Shown here in pieces: positions 12,901-25,891 of a stretch of 64,000 nucleotides of DNA. Origin of the DNA: Bicyclus anynana (taxonomy: Eukaryota; Arthropoda; Insecta; Lepidoptera; Nymphalidae). The DNA is taken from positions 7,596,501 through 7,660,500 of the forward strand of contig NC_069083.1 in NCBI RefSeq assembly GCF_947172395.1, written 5' to 3'. Below the pieces are notes generated by a model. The model was not told the DNA's origin. It ran no database searches and saw only the letters and a program-made list of their open reading frames with translations. How positions within the stretch are numbered: the stretch's first letter is position 1; each line of letters opens with the position of its first letter. Position numbers and translations under genes: made by a program.

Positions 12901-15900
12901 TGATAATATAATTTTACTTCCCGCTAGCACTAGGAATAATTTCACTCCGTTTTCCGAAAGTCAGGTTTTCATCGGATTTCCTTCCCATTCAGGACAGCTT
13001 TCTAACTATGCTGAGTATTTTTACGAAGGTGTTTAGTCTGTCTGCCTGTATGTGTAAGTTTGGTGCTCTTTTATTTGCTGCCTATTTCATTCAAATCGGT
13101 AAAGCCAGCGTTTCCAAAACTTTATTCTACTGTGACCCGGTGTAAATTTCATACTCGTCCTTCGTGACCCACTTAAGTTTTTGGACCCATAATACCTACA
13201 ATCCGCCCATTGAGCGATCATTATTGTCACGTTAGTCAAGAAATAAAATCGACCATCTCCTAGTACTAATTTAAAGTCGCAGCATTGCCTTCATAATGCT
13301 GCGACTACTAATTTTTTTGGCGACCCGGTGCCGGGTCGTAACCCACCTGATAGGAAACTCTGGGTTAAGCCATTCAAAAGTTATAAGAAGGTTACAAAAA
13401 TTGTACAAAATTAAAATATGTATATAGCAATAAAATTTATAAGTAACACTAATAGGATTATTTTACATTCCAGCGTTCCAAATCTTAGGTGTAGATAGAT
13501 TTCTAATTCTTAAGTCAATAAAATGTTTACCTCACCTCATAGTAGATGGTGCCTTTCTCCAAAGCGGTGACTTTCTCCCAAATGTGCGTGTTGGCGGTTT
13601 TGTCGAACACGCGGATCGGACGAGACACCTCCGTGAAGAACTTCGGCTTGTTCGCGTTCACGATCACTACGTCGAAGAAATCCCGCCAGTCAGGGCCCAC
13701 CAACATTTCCATGCCCGCGTTACTGGAATTAATAACATTATTACATTATTTTGAGTTCCATTTTTAGGTTATAAATAAGGCACTAATTAGTTTATCTCAT
13801 TAGGTTCATAATTTGGTTATTAAAATCAATTAAAAAATTATCCACACTATAGGTTAATAAAAATATACCTATGTTATTTAATATGGATATTTTCTAAAAT
13901 ACGTGAATTAAGGAATACATGGTAATATGGTGCTTTTACCTTACTGTTTGAAAATTGTTTCTTTTTATTATGGTAAAAAAAATATCGAAGTAAAGATGGC
14001 AACATATTAATGAAAAACATCACAAAAATATTAGCCATGGTTTTGGAGATTACCGTTTACTCTTTACCTGAGCGAAAATCTTTCCAGGGTGACTACTTAC
14101 GACATTAATTGAATTCTATCAACTAAATAATTTAGCCATAGAGCCAATATATCAGTATAAAAAAGGTATAAAATAGGTACATACTACTTGAGTATATTAT
14201 TTTTAAAAGTCAATGCTTTACCCAATTGGTACTGACGTAGATGGAGGTCAGTCAAGACATTTAATTTATGATAATTACTACATTTCAAGCATATCTAACA
14301 TACATTAAGTACTGGCATTGGCAACTAACATGAACGAATACACAATTTTAATATTTTTGCCATTCTTCAAAGCGGAAATCTGTTGTTTAAATTAAACATG
14401 ATGAATATATAGATTTATATACGTTTACTTTAATAATTAAAAAAAAAAACAGAAACTGAATTAAGCCTATACTAGTACCTTAAGTGGCCTAGTATATAAA
14501 AGGAAAAGGTCACTCATTACGGACTCTCCGAAATCGCTTGACGTACAAAAATGAAATTTGACAAGAAAGTAGTTTATAGTTAGTAGATGTTCGCTAAGAA
14601 AAGAATTTTGCGATAGGGCCGGATTAAGGAGGTCTAAGGGCGGACGAAGTCGCGGGTGTCCGCTAGTATAGCATATTTGTTTATGCTAGTCGTACATTGA
14701 ATATTGAATGACAAATTAGATGTTTATAAGTCTATTTAAAGACTTGATGAAAGCGTTAGCTATTATTGGCAGGTAATGATTACGTGTTAATTTATTAATA
14801 GAAGTATGTTACGTACATGTATTACAATTCAACTTCGCAAGTATGTAAACAAATCTAGCGGTGCAATTGTCGTCATCAAACTGATTTGACTGACACGTTT
14901 GAATTATTTCAGTTTGATCGAATGCTTTAAATTATCATCATCATTAGCAGCCGATGGACGTCCACTGCTGGACTCTTGCATGGACAAAACACAAGTCTAG
15001 AGCCGCCAGCGTCCAGCGGCTCTCTTCAACCTGATTGATGTCCTTGGTCCACCTAGTGGAGGGTCGACCGACACTGTGCTTTCCGGTGCGGGAGCACCAT
15101 TTCAGCACATTCGGACCCCAACATCCATCGGCTCTTCGAACTATGTGGCCTGCCCTTTACCATTTTAGCTTCACGACTCGTTGAGCTATGTCAGTGACTT
15201 TGGTTCGTCTGCGGATCTCCTCATTTCTGATTGACTTTGACCACAGATAGTTTATGCTTTAAATAAGGAACAAAAAATAATTACTATCAGCACTAAACAC
15301 AATGGTCAGCCGCCTGTTCCACTCCGCTCCCCGTAACTTCGGTCCACCTAATGGGAGGTTGGGGTTAGGGTTGGACCCCAATTCAAGTACCTTACGACCC
15401 CAACATCCATCGGATCTTAGAACTATGTGCTCCACCTATTGTCAGTTCAAACAAAAAAATACTTACACAAAATGAAACGGGCTGTTAGTGACCAAGAACA
15501 GCTTTTTGTCGTTTTCTTGCAAAAGTTGAAAGTATTTTTTTAAATCCACATTTGGTCTTATGTATTCCTCCAAATTTTGTGCGACAATCTTGTGCATTAT
15601 TGGATGGCAACTTTGTACTGAGTTCTGCAAGGATGGAGAAATTAAACACATTGGAATAAATGTGTCCTTGTTGCCATATTGTTAAAATATCCGCCCAGTA
15701 AAAAGAAAAAACACAAGTTTTCATAGATCTACCTTTCAAACTTCTAGCTAGCTTCAAAATTTATTTAAATTTTATTTGTTAAAAAGTTCAGTTATAAAAA
15801 TTAATTACTTTAGACATGCTTTTTAAACAAAACCAATAGTCCCCTATGAGTAAGTAAATGAACTTGGCATGGGTATAAACTGGGTGGGGAACGAATTTGA

Positions 15901-18900
15901 GTCCGGAAGTGAATTTTTATGTATACATACTCGTAATTTTCAAATTTTTTGACTGATAAAAAGAACATTGTGAATGTTTAAAAATTCCTCTTTTCACTCA
16001 CCTTAACATCTAAAAACAATATTTCTGGGTGATAGTCGATGTGATTTTTAATGAAGAATTCCGCAACATTACACAGTAAGCCCATTTCCGGCACAGAAAA
16101 CAAATCTGCGAGGTGTACCATTTTCGCTCGGTTTGCCTGAAAAAAAAAAACAATGTAACTCAATAAAAAATAAAAAATCATGATAATCATCGTAGCTCAT
16201 CAAACTTGCCGCATTCATTCAGTGATGGGACTATATGGCTTCGCATTATGCGGTCCTAGGTCTATGAAATATATAAACCTTTTTATGTCCAAGAAATTCA
16301 TTATCTGTCTAATCTATACTAATATTATAAAGCTGAAGAGTTTGTTTGATTGAACGCGCTAATCTCTGGAACTACTGGTCCGATTTCAGTGTTAGATAGC
16401 CTATTTATCGAGGAAGGCTATAGGCTGTATATTATTCCTGTATTCCTACGGGAACGGGAAACACGCGGGTGAAACCGCGCGGCGTCAGCTAGTCTATGAT
16501 AATAATATAACACGAGTCGAGTCAACAGTGGTCTTGCTGCCCTTTAAAAATAGGTAAGATCATTCGATTACGCCTATGTTTCTTGTATCTATGTATGTAT
16601 TTTGTACTAATGAGTAATTATCCGATTTGAAGATTTCAACTGGACAAATTCCATTAATTATTGAATAGATTATTAATCGCAGTATACTAATAGAATAGAC
16701 TAAGTAATTATTATCAACAAACATAAATTATTTAACTATAGTCTGGAAAAGCACATAGGCTACTTTCTATACCAATATTCCCACAGGAACATTGTCAACG
16801 CAGGTAGGTAAAAACGCAGGCCACAGATAGTATCTATCAAGTAACACTCGTGAATAGATCCGCATGAAATGTACAGTATTCTTCAAATAACTTACTTTAC
16901 AAACAGCAAGGAGAAAGACTACAATGTTGCTCTAAAGTCTAAACTATGCTTTAGCTACCTACCCGCGAAAATTATACTTTTGAAAATTTATAAATACTGT
17001 AGCTTTCTAGTGACAAAAAAAAAAACAAAATAGGTTCAGTAGATCCAGAGATTACTCCTACAAAACCACAAAGTTTACCTATAAAATACTAGCTGACGAC
17101 GCGCGGTTTTACCTGCGTGGTTCCCGTTTCCGTAGGTATACGGGGATAATATATAGATTATAGCCTTCCTTGATAAATAGGCTTATCTAACACTGAAAGA
17201 ATTTTTCATAACGGACCAGTACCTAGTTTCTAAGATTAGCGTGTTCAAACAAACAAACTCTTCAGCTTTATAATATTAATATAGAATATAGATAGTATAT
17301 ATTTGATATAAATTATTAGATTGGTATCGTGAAGTTATGTACGATACCAATCTAATAATCTGCATCACCTGATGCAGACAATCGATCCAGGAGAGCCATA
17401 TGCGATGCATTATTTACTGTCGTTATGTAGTTACTGTCACGTCTTGTCACACAGACCTTGTAGTATACTCGTATAGCTCGTAGGTACATCCACTGGGGGG
17501 TCGCGCAAATGAATGATTGCTTACAAGTGCTCTCATTACTGCTACAATAGCATACCTACACAATTAGGCTACATTGCACATCTACGGCAGCATATAGCTA
17601 TCAATTTCTATGTTTACCTACTTCTCTATCTACTAAGCATTTTTTATTCATTGACATCTTAAAAATTATCTACTACTTCCTAATGTTATGTGACAAATAA
17701 CTTAAAAGTTCCTCTTTAGTCCAGTTTTTGGTTGCAGATTTGGATCACAAATCCTGGGTTCGAGTCCTATTTATTACCGGGGCAGCTTGGTGGGCCTAAG
17801 CTTCCTTTATATAGTTATACTAGCGGACGCTCGCGACATCGTCCGCGTAAAAATCGATATAAACTTTCAACCCCTATTTCACATCTTTCTATTGCTCAAC
17901 GGTTTACAGTAGCTATCTTGTAATTGGGCTTGATTAATTTATATTGATAAGAACTTTACGTCTAGATGGGTCAACACAAACAAAGAAGGGGGAATGATGT
18001 ATGCGAGTATGCGGTTGAAGTAGTATTTTTAAAATTGGTTTGGTTGATTGTATCGAGGTACTAATCAATAGACAATAACGTCGTAGTTTAAGGAAATAAT
18101 AAAAAAAAATACAACCAACAAAATTCAAAATTCAAGCCGTTTAAATTTTTCAAAAAGATTTTGAAAAGATTTTCAGTTCTTTCAGAAACGGCTTTAATTA
18201 ACACAGCACTACCTTGGTACCGCCTTCAAACTGATCGCACTGAGAAACTGAGAAGGTAGCACATACAATGTTATTTTTCGCTTTTTAGTTTAGTAAAAAC
18301 ATTTTTATAATTTTTATTTAACATTTTATAAACAAACCATACATAATTAAAAATAAATAAATTATTAAACAACATGCATTTTCTACCTTCGTTTTCATTT
18401 CTTTGTTGGTAAGCAGTACTGATCAAGAAAAGCTGTGGTATAGGTAATTTACCCTGTACCCGACGTACTATACTGTATACTGTACTATACTGTTTACTGT
18501 ACTATACTGTAGGTAAGTTACCTTACCTACAGTATAGTATTTTTAAATCTATAGAACATAAATACTCACTTTATGTGCTCTTGTATCACCTTCCACATAT
18601 GCAATGGGGATGATTCTATTCCTATATATTTTAAGAATTTCATCTGTTGATACAGGCGTCAGTCCTCTGTATATAGCACCAAATTGTATTTGAAGGAAGG
18701 AGTCCAACTTTAGAAGCAAACCCTTTTCAATGTCATAGTGCAAACCACGTACCGCAAAATCTGGTTTGTATTCCAATTTTGCGATTTCTGATGGATACTG
18801 TAGAAATATAAATAATTATTAATATACACAATAACTTTAAGTAACATGTTGCAGTAGAAATCTTCTTAATCAAGCAACAGGCATGTTATAAGACTCTAAC

Positions 18901-20192
18901 ACCTGTGTTTCAAATTTTTGCACTGACATCCTCGTGTAGTTTAAAAACTGGTCTGGGAATGCACGTACATCTTTGAAGTAGGTTTGGAAAAGCCTTTTGT
19001 CTTGAAGAGGATGAATCCAGTGTCTTTTCTTTGTTTTGAATTTTAGACGAGATAGGTAATCAATATTTATAAGTTCTTCCACATCCATTCCACGAAGGAT
19101 GTAGACTACTTAGTCGTTAATTGGCTGAAAAAATATTCTGGCTGCCACAGCCAGGCTGCCTAGTGCCCAAATGTATGCCTTTGTCAAAAGATTTAAGGTC
19201 AGCTTGAAGTTGTTTTCTCTGCAACATGTACTCAGTAACTACATAGTGAAACCATAGAATGTTTACATATTTGTCTCTAAATTAGTGTTTTTCAGATAGT
19301 GTGGGTACAAGTGACAGTCACCTGTATGATGTTCATAATACATACTATTATCATGAATCGCAGCAAACTTTCAAGAGTGAAATGAACTGTCACCTGCACC
19401 ATCCTAAAAGAAACAAACTAATCACTATAGTCAACAACAAATAATAATTACCTAGTAAAAAAAGTATACATTGTTTTTTCACTTAATAAATTTGGAATAC
19501 ATTCTTGTGTAGGTACACAAGGATCTATCCTGTACAAATATGGTGTTGGGCATTGACCTTACTTACCTTATATTTATCCAATAGCATGTCCCTGCCCAGA
19601 TTATACAATAAATGCTCCAAGGTAGGTTTGTAATGTGCCAAAGTATAATCATAATCAAAACCATACACTTTAACTTCTGAAAGATCCAGTTCATTACAGG
19701 CAAACACTCCCTGTGGGTTGACATCTTGAGGCAGCTTCTTTGCTATTAATCAATTAATAAATTCATACTAAATTTTACATAAGAATGAAAAATCAAAACA
19801 ATCAGAACTTGAGTATAAAACCATTACTTCATCTAGCAAACCAAGTTTCAGCTTTCATCATTAGCTGTTTAATAGTTTCTATAATCTTTAAAAAAATACA
19901 TTAAATATTATAATTAATTCTTCTTATGAAGTCAAACTGTACAATGTAGTAAAGAGAGTAATTAAAAAGTTTTATTAACTACATTATTAGTTATAGTAAT
20001 AAATATTGCAAGAAATTCAAAATCCAAAATAAACTTACATCTACATTTCAATTTCGTACGACAGTATGCTTCTTTTAACAGTTCACGAGTAGAGAAATTC
20101 CTTGATGTTATATCACAGCTGTTATTTAATTTTTTTCGTGATAAACTGCGATTATATTTTAAAATACCTCCTATTGACTTACACAAAGTCAT
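9946..20192 (-). CDS. 5'-nucleotidase domain-containing protein, NT5DC2/NT5DC3 type
   Basis: Nine exons in order on the minus strand: 20192-20039, 19742-19567, 18797-18570, 16136-16002, 15624-15467, 13722-13536, 12555-12415, 11475-11324 and 10150-9946. They give 511 aa with all phases closing, about the length of human NT5DC2/3. It is a HAD-superfamily phosphatase related to cytosolic IMP/GMP 5'-nucleotidase. The nucleophile motif is D81-Y-D-Y-T85, motif II is T277-N278 in LFLVTNS, a Lys is at 350, and the metal-binding motif is GDHPYSD (367-373). The last exon carries the conserved NPTYFSRR...HTFYPRR tail. The N-terminus (MTLCKSIGG, rich in Ser, Arg and Lys, no acidic run) suggests mitochondrial import. 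The substrate of NT5DC2/3 proteins is not settled. Introns are swollen by repeats; intron 2 holds a Harbinger relic. Confidence 0.9.
10802..11232. mobile_element. Non-autonomous TIR element with an internal duplicated unit
   Basis: Sequence near 10802-10838 (TTATTAAAAAGTGTGGATGC then ACAATCA) pairs with the inverted copy at about 11195-11232 (TGATTGTGCGTCCTTTTATT). Inside are two diverged direct repeats of about 130 bp (10908-11040 and 11042-11170), each starting with CTTAA and ending with AAAACTGTCAAA. The same terminus recurs at 53952-54055 in a Hhat-B intron. It lies in the last intron of the NT5DC gene. Confidence 0.55.
12296..12404. repeat. GATGGT/GATGAT microsatellite in NT5DC intron
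   Basis: The run consists of ATG and GGTGAT repeats with interruptions. On the coding (minus) strand it begins 11 bp after the exon 7 donor at 12415. Open frames across it (Asp/Gly-rich or Ser-rich) are artefacts of the repeat. Confidence 0.85.
14932..15246 (-). mobile_element. Non-LTR retrotransposon 3' fragment (RT C-terminal tail)
   Basis: Read on the minus strand this encodes the familiar LINE tail with the KWQWAGHI-like motif and the WTDDIKR-like region. It ends in the CAGCAGTGGACGTCCATCGG segment followed by an ATGATGAT tail. Other pieces of the same tail are at 15300-15430, 32098-32225, 36160-36262, 42413-42500, 45535-45805 and 54058-54140. Confidence 0.65.
15300..15430 (-). mobile_element. 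Degraded LINE tail fragment
   Basis: This is a shorter, diverged copy of the preceding LINE tail in the same NT5DC intron. It shares the GGTCCACCTA and CCCCAACATCCATCGG segments. Confidence 0.5.
16312..16493 (+). repeat. Interspersed repeat, ATACTAATATTATAAA head, GTCAGCTAGT tail
   Basis: This repeat of about 180 bp has an AT-rich head, a central CCGATTTCAGTGTTAGATAG block, and a tail GGTGAAACCGCGCGGCGTCA then GCTAGTC. The inverted copy at 17089-17283 is in the next intron interval. Others are at 33231-33413, 43722-43915 and 55238-55430. Confidence 0.7.
17089..17283 (-). repeat. Inverted copy of the GTCAGCTAGT-tail repeat
   Basis: This starts with CTAGCTGACGACGCGCGG and ends with TATAATATTAATATAG, the reverse orientation of the copy at 16312-16493. 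The pair forms a long inverted repeat with about 600 bp between the arms inside NT5DC intron 3. Confidence 0.7.
17312..17359. repeat. Perfect 19-bp hairpin with 10-nt loop
   Basis: Arms 17312-17330 and 17341-17359 are exact reverse complements (ATTATTAGATTGGTATCGT on the left arm). The size resembles a short-hairpin or small-RNA precursor, but a relic palindromic element is at least as likely. Confidence 0.7.
18500..18539. repeat. 18-bp inverted repeat in a TACTATACTG-rich tract
   Basis: TACTATACTGTAGGTAAG (18500-18517) pairs with 18522-18539 across TTAC. Just upstream, ACTATACTGT is repeated directly three times. It lies in the NT5DC intron beside exon 3. Confidence 0.65.
18870..19093 (-). 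pseudogene. PIF/Harbinger (HARBI1-like) transposase N-terminal relic
   Basis: The minus-strand frame from 19088 reads [12 protein letters not shown], then [13 protein letters not shown] and [12 protein letters not shown]. This is the arrangement at the start of Harbinger-type nucleases (R-x-W-V-H-P, then a YFRMS-like segment). It stops after about 72 codons with no DDE domain. It sits in NT5DC intron 2 in the same strand sense as the host gene. Confidence 0.65.
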
Positions 20193-21609
20193 TTTTATTC
20201 TTTTAAAACTAAAAAATCTAAATATTTTATTTATGTGAACATGACGTATTCAAAAGATTTGTATAAAAAATACAATTAAATTTATATGTCCACTAAAACT
20301 AGTTAATATTGTTGCATAATTTGACGATTTGTAAAGTATCCATTTTCATTTATCACTCTAACACGTGCACATCCCATCAATTTATTTTAGCGACTGGACC
20401 ACAGACTTCAAAATTCATAATTGTCAATGTCATTAACTCGATTCAATGTCTGAGTTGTGACATATTTCTATAGCCCATAGATAAGTCTCAAAACCAAGTC
20501 CCGTAGACGCGGCGCTTGCCTAGAGTTTGGCTAATGAAAGTAGAGACTGAAATCGCCCGCCAAATTTAAAAAATCATATAAACAAATTAAAGTTACCTTA
20601 TCTTGCAGAAACAAATAATCAGCATAAATATAGTGTGCACCACTTTATGCACCACTCCAACGACACATACGACGTGAAAAATTCGATGGTGGACTGCTGG
20701 TCACATGAAGATATGTAATTAAATTTTAATAATATTTATCATTATTATATTATAACACAAATATATTAATAGTTGTGACCAATACTCCCGTTCCCCTCGA
20801 ATTATTCGGAAAATACCATGTTAGGACTTAGGAGTGGCTACTAAAATCTATAATAAATACAAAACTCTAGCAGGCGGGAATCGAACCACTACCTAGCGGT
20901 GATGAGTCTCGCCTCTTTATCATTGAATTGTAGCGGTTTTTAAACATTGTAACTTTAAAAATCTTTTCATTTCTTCTCAATTGAAATTCAATCAGAATTT
21001 AAGCTTTCAGTTATAATCGATAATGATTATTTCATCTACTTAAGGAACACGTTTGCAAATATCAATCAGTAGGTAACATTAACAAAAAAATACATTTAAA
21101 AATTGAGTATTATTTTATTATAAATGAGTAGGTGCTATATGTATTTTTTTAAAGAAAATACAGAGTAGGTAAATTATATGTCATAAAAGGTATTTGTACG
21201 GAACTCTTTAACCGACGAACACGCTTTTGTAATCGTATGAAACATCGATTCTTGACAGTTTTTATAATCGCATTAGATCGTTGATCACAAACTTTGATAG
21301 AAAAATAACGTCTAGAGGCAGATCCTTATGTGATTAGTCTAAGTTTGATATACCGGAGCGGAGAATCGGAGACAACAAGTATATAATAAACACCTGTAAA
21401 ACCTACGTCAAAATCGATACAGAATAGATCTCGCGCTCCAAATATCTACCCCAAAAATATAGCATTAAATGTACTGTAGTAAAATTTGCATATACCTACT
21501 CGTAGGTGTTTACTAAATAAAAACATGAAAAAATGGTAACTAAATGAAGCTGAAAAAAGAAAATTTATCACCTATATAAATTATTTTGAAACATTAAAGT
21601 GCGCTAATT
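20193..21609. other. Intergenic, NT5DC 5' side to EndoU-2 3' side
   Basis: The left end is the NT5DC promoter region. The right end should contain the EndoU-2 3' UTR. A tRNA-like segment (GGCGGGAATCGAACCACTAC, 20875-20895) looks like a SINE head rather than a tRNA gene. No coding exon was recognised. Confidence 0.5.
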
Positions 21610-24600
21610 TTATATCTGAGGGTAAGCACTACCAATATAATTTTTGCTACGGTATCTAAAGTTATGAGTAACTATTTCTACATCTTTGTTTCCAAGTTTA
21701 AGTTTGCAGTCGTTGCCAACACGAGTAACATAACATAAAGTGTAAATTGCTATCTCTAATTCGGGTGATGTTCCAATGAACATTGTGTCAACGGGCTTAT
21801 CCACTCCTTGCTGATTGAAATGCATTTTAATTACAGCTCCTTTCTGAAAATCAAGATTATTGTTTTAAGTTTTTAAATTAAAAATCACGCACCTGTATGT
21901 TTATAATCTACTTATCTTCTTAAGATAAAACAAATTATACTATACATTAATGGCATTAAGACTATGTTATTAAAAGGTACGATATCGTCTGATATTATAT
22001 AACATAACGATAGTCCAGCGGCGAGGATTGAATCCATCACCCCTCGGTGTTGACTATTTATCATTTCATCAATATAATTGCTTAATAATTATCAAATTCT
22101 AAATTAATAATTTACAGATTTCTTACATCATTAAACTCGACATATTTTAAGTAACCCAAATAATTAATTCGATTAGCTACTTCTTCTTTGGAGAAATATA
22201 GCCAGTTATGCAATCCTGTAATAAAATAAACATATTTTAATTTCCATAATTTTTGGATTATACATATTAATATGAATATTGATTGAGTACCTGAGACTTC
22301 TCCATTTTTGAGCTCTGACACAAATATATGTTCGAATCCAGAGCTACTAATTTTACCTTTACCTCTGGAATACAAACCAAACCAAATTTGCTTCAGAAAA
22401 TCTCTTTGTTGTTTAGGATCTGGTGAAACGTAGCCTTTAACAGAGGAATTGCTTATTTATAATACAAGCCTTACAGTACGATAATTATATTATTTACTTG
22501 ATTTTTCAAGATGAGCTTTTTTACCTTTGTCTTTTAAAAAGTTCATTAAATGACGAATTACACTCGTAGCCATTATTGCATCTATGAAGTTGTTTTCTTC
22601 AGTTCTTTCCTAAAATAATTTAACATCCATTACAAAATGCCTCTTTTTATTGTTTCGTAAAGTAGGTACAATGTTCATACACAATACATGGCTAGCTAAG
22701 AAACGTCATAACAAATTCATTACGGCCTCCCAATCTCTTGTAACTATTTAAGAAAGACAAATCTTGGAATCTTAATTTGACCGAATTCCCGGTCTTCGAT
22801 TACGATGAAATTTTGCACATGCTCTGAGTTCTGATGACAATACATGATTAGCAAAGAAATGTTAATACAAATCCAACACGGTGGCTTCCCCAAGATGCCA
22901 GACTGGCTGTTTGAAATCTATCTATTTACTAAAGCTGTCAGGAATACGAAAAAAATAGTCACGTGACATAAGCCCAATTTTTAGTGCGTGCTAAAAGCGT
23001 GTTTTTTTGTTTTTAAATTATTTAGAGTTGTTGTGTTTTTAACTATTTAAAGTTATATAAATATGTTTTAGCCAAAACACGTGTCGGCCATGATGGTTTA
23101 TATTTTATATTTCAACAGTTTCATGACGTCACTAACAAATCACTTACAAACGGAGCGTTTGACAAAAATATTAGCTAACAACTATTTTGACGTTTAATAT
23201 ATCAAGTAACATTGGGACGTCACAAAATGGACGTCAGCGTTTTTGACGTCTGGATTTTTTTTTTTAAAATACATGATTATTAAATTAAATTTTATAAGGA
23301 AACTTTTATTAATCAATATCGATATATTTCGGACCTTTATTCCATGTACTATGCGTATTACCTACTTACTTGGGGTGTAACGTGCTCGTTAATTAAGGTA
23401 TCCCTTTCATAGTTGTCTAATAGCGGCAAAAACTGCTGAACTGTCGGAATATTCCATACGTCTGGCGAAATAACAAGTAATCTGCAAACAAACATAATTG
23501 ATTTGACACAATGTAAGCGAAATACCCATGTAATATTCATGAATAGATAGTTTGGTGTATAGGTATTATCACAGAATAGTATTAAGTATAATGTTTTTAA
23601 AGATGAAGCTCTCATTAGTTTCATAATTTAGAGAAAACAGCAAATTACTTACGGTGATGGAGCTTTATCGTCCTTAGACTGTGATGTAGTTTTTGTTTGA
23701 TAATTGACTGTTATATATCTAGCTGCATTATTAACATCTTTTCGCAGAAGCTCTTCACTGACAGTTTGTAATTCCGTATCGGTTGGTTCGTTTGAGTTTG
23801 TAACTTGATTGTTATTCGCTAAAGAGCTGGGTAAAACAGGACTTGATGGACGATTGTTGAATTGATTTCGATTTGAGTATGACGGCTTACTAGAGGTTCT
23901 TGGAGTAGTTATAGTCGTAAGAGGTACACCAGAATTAGGATTTTTTGGGCCTGATGCGACAGAGCTAAAGCTAAGTGGTTTAGGAGTATTTCCTGGAGAT
24001 TGAGTTGCTTTTGAACTTGGAATTTGGTTATCTTTCTGTCCGTTTAAAATAGAACTGTAACTTGGACGAGATGTCGTTCCAGAAGGTGATTTACTATCAT
24101 AAAAATTAATAAGATCTTTCACTTTTCCTGCGTTTTGATTATTTTCTTGTTTCATGGATGGAAAATTGGGTGCGACATAATCTCTTTTAGGTGCAGTAGA
24201 TGGCATTGGAGTTGTCCACGCATTTCCTTGTTTTTGTGTTGATCCTACTGGTTTTAATGTAGGCCACTGAGGAGCTACATAATCTCTTTTAGGCGAATTC
24301 GGTGATGTGGGATTAGTCACTAAAGCTGTAGGCTTAGACGGTGTTGATGATGTAGGACTGTTTGTACTCCGTTGAGGGGCGACATAATCCCTCTTACCAG
24401 ATGATTGTGGTTTTGTCGTAATGGCCGAATTAACATTAACGTTAGGACTGGGGTTCGCCGATGGCAAACTTGGAAATTGGGCTGCATAATCATTTTTTAA
24501 ATTAGGTGCAACGCCGCCAGCTTCATGTAGTAAAAAATCACTGCTAGGATTATATCGTTTAGGATGACCTGTAATTTGATAATATTAATAATAAAGTTCC

Positions 24601-25891
24601 ACTCTTTAATGTAAATAATAAAGCAGTATCTACGGTATTTATGAATAGGACAACTAGCCTAAATGATGATCAAACATTTTTTGTTTGTTAATATTGTAGA
24701 CGTCGGCAAAAAATGTAAGCATACAATATTTTTGTCAAACATTTTCGAATGGCTTCGTGTGCAAATAAAGCTAATAGATGGGTAACTCATGACTACAACG
24801 TACCTACTGATTGATACGATCTATAAAGAGAAAAAAAAATAAGGAAAATGATCATCAACCGAAGAACTTACCGTTATACCTACAATATGTGTAGGTAGGT
24901 AGTAGGTACATTTAATAGCTAAACAGTGTAAACATGCATCGCGTTGATGATAAATAATAAATTATTAACTAACAGACGCAGACCATGTCGTCTGCGTGAA
25001 ACTTCCTTACCGTTAAACTACTGAGCTGAAGCTGGTAGTTTTGACTAGGTGTAAATATGGCAGTTCATTATAATCCTTTATTACTAACTAACTAGCCGAT
25101 AACCGCGACATCGTCCGCGAAAGTCTGAGTCGCGTGACATGTACCTACGGTCAGCCAGTGCCCTCCCATCAAAAATGTGCACGTATGCATTGCGTTATTT
25201 TGTACCGGAGTTATTTAAAAACTGGGGTAGATATCTCGTAATCATATTCATTAAAAGCAAACTTAATTTTAACCAATAACTCAGCATACGCAACGGAAGT
25301 TTCCAAAAGGAAATTTATCCCTTGATGCTTGAATTAACTGTACTGTGATATATAGCTTGTAACACTCACAAAATGTGGCTTTCAATTAGAAAAATAAATT
25401 TCAAAATCAGTTCAGTCTAACCAGAACCCGATATGTCACAGATACACAAAATTATCCATTTTTACAAATTTATATTATGAGTATAGAAAAAATATATAGA
25501 TAATGTTACTCCTGCCATAAACATACCTGAATACCAAGTTAAATTATTTATTTTTAATCTAATAAAAATAAAATAGTAGAGACTAATTATTTATATTTCA
25601 TTTATTTCTTATTTTGAAGAAAATAAAAAATATGAAATGCCTAAAAAATATTTATGTATGCAGTATTGCAAATATTGGCGCCATCGACAAAACTTTTAAC
25701 TTACATTAACAGTATACGTAATCACGACTTATTATGCTTACAAATTAAAATAAGTCCTTGACTTATAACATCTGTAATCGGAACTTTGATAAAACTCTGT
25801 TGGTCTAAGAGAATTATTAAAAATATAACTTACTTGTGCCTATATCCAGAAGAAATATTATAGTGAATATTAATAATTTGTTACTTTCCAT
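21610..25891 (-). CDS. EndoU-2: secreted EndoU family endoribonuclease with Pro/Ser/Thr-rich N-terminus
   Basis: Seven exons on the minus strand: 25891-25834, 24568-23653, 23481-23370, 22609-22525, 22434-22291, 22215-22127 and 21843-21610 (545 aa). Exon 1 encodes a signal peptide (residues 1-19). Exon 2 is a long, low-complexity Pro/Ser/Thr/Asn-rich segment with repeats KRDYVAPQ at 78-85 and 113-120, KRDYVAPN at 147-154 and a weaker KNDYAAQF at 44-51, spaced about 34 residues. The EndoU domain follows and keeps all expected residues: H426 in SSGFEHIF, H441 in GLHNW and K484 in GVDKPV, then FIGTSPELE and SAYPQI at the C-terminus. Internal exon lengths 112, 85 and 89 nt equal those of EndoU-1, showing common descent. 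The enzyme should cut RNA at uridines outside the cell or in the secretory path; its target is unknown. Confidence 0.9.
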
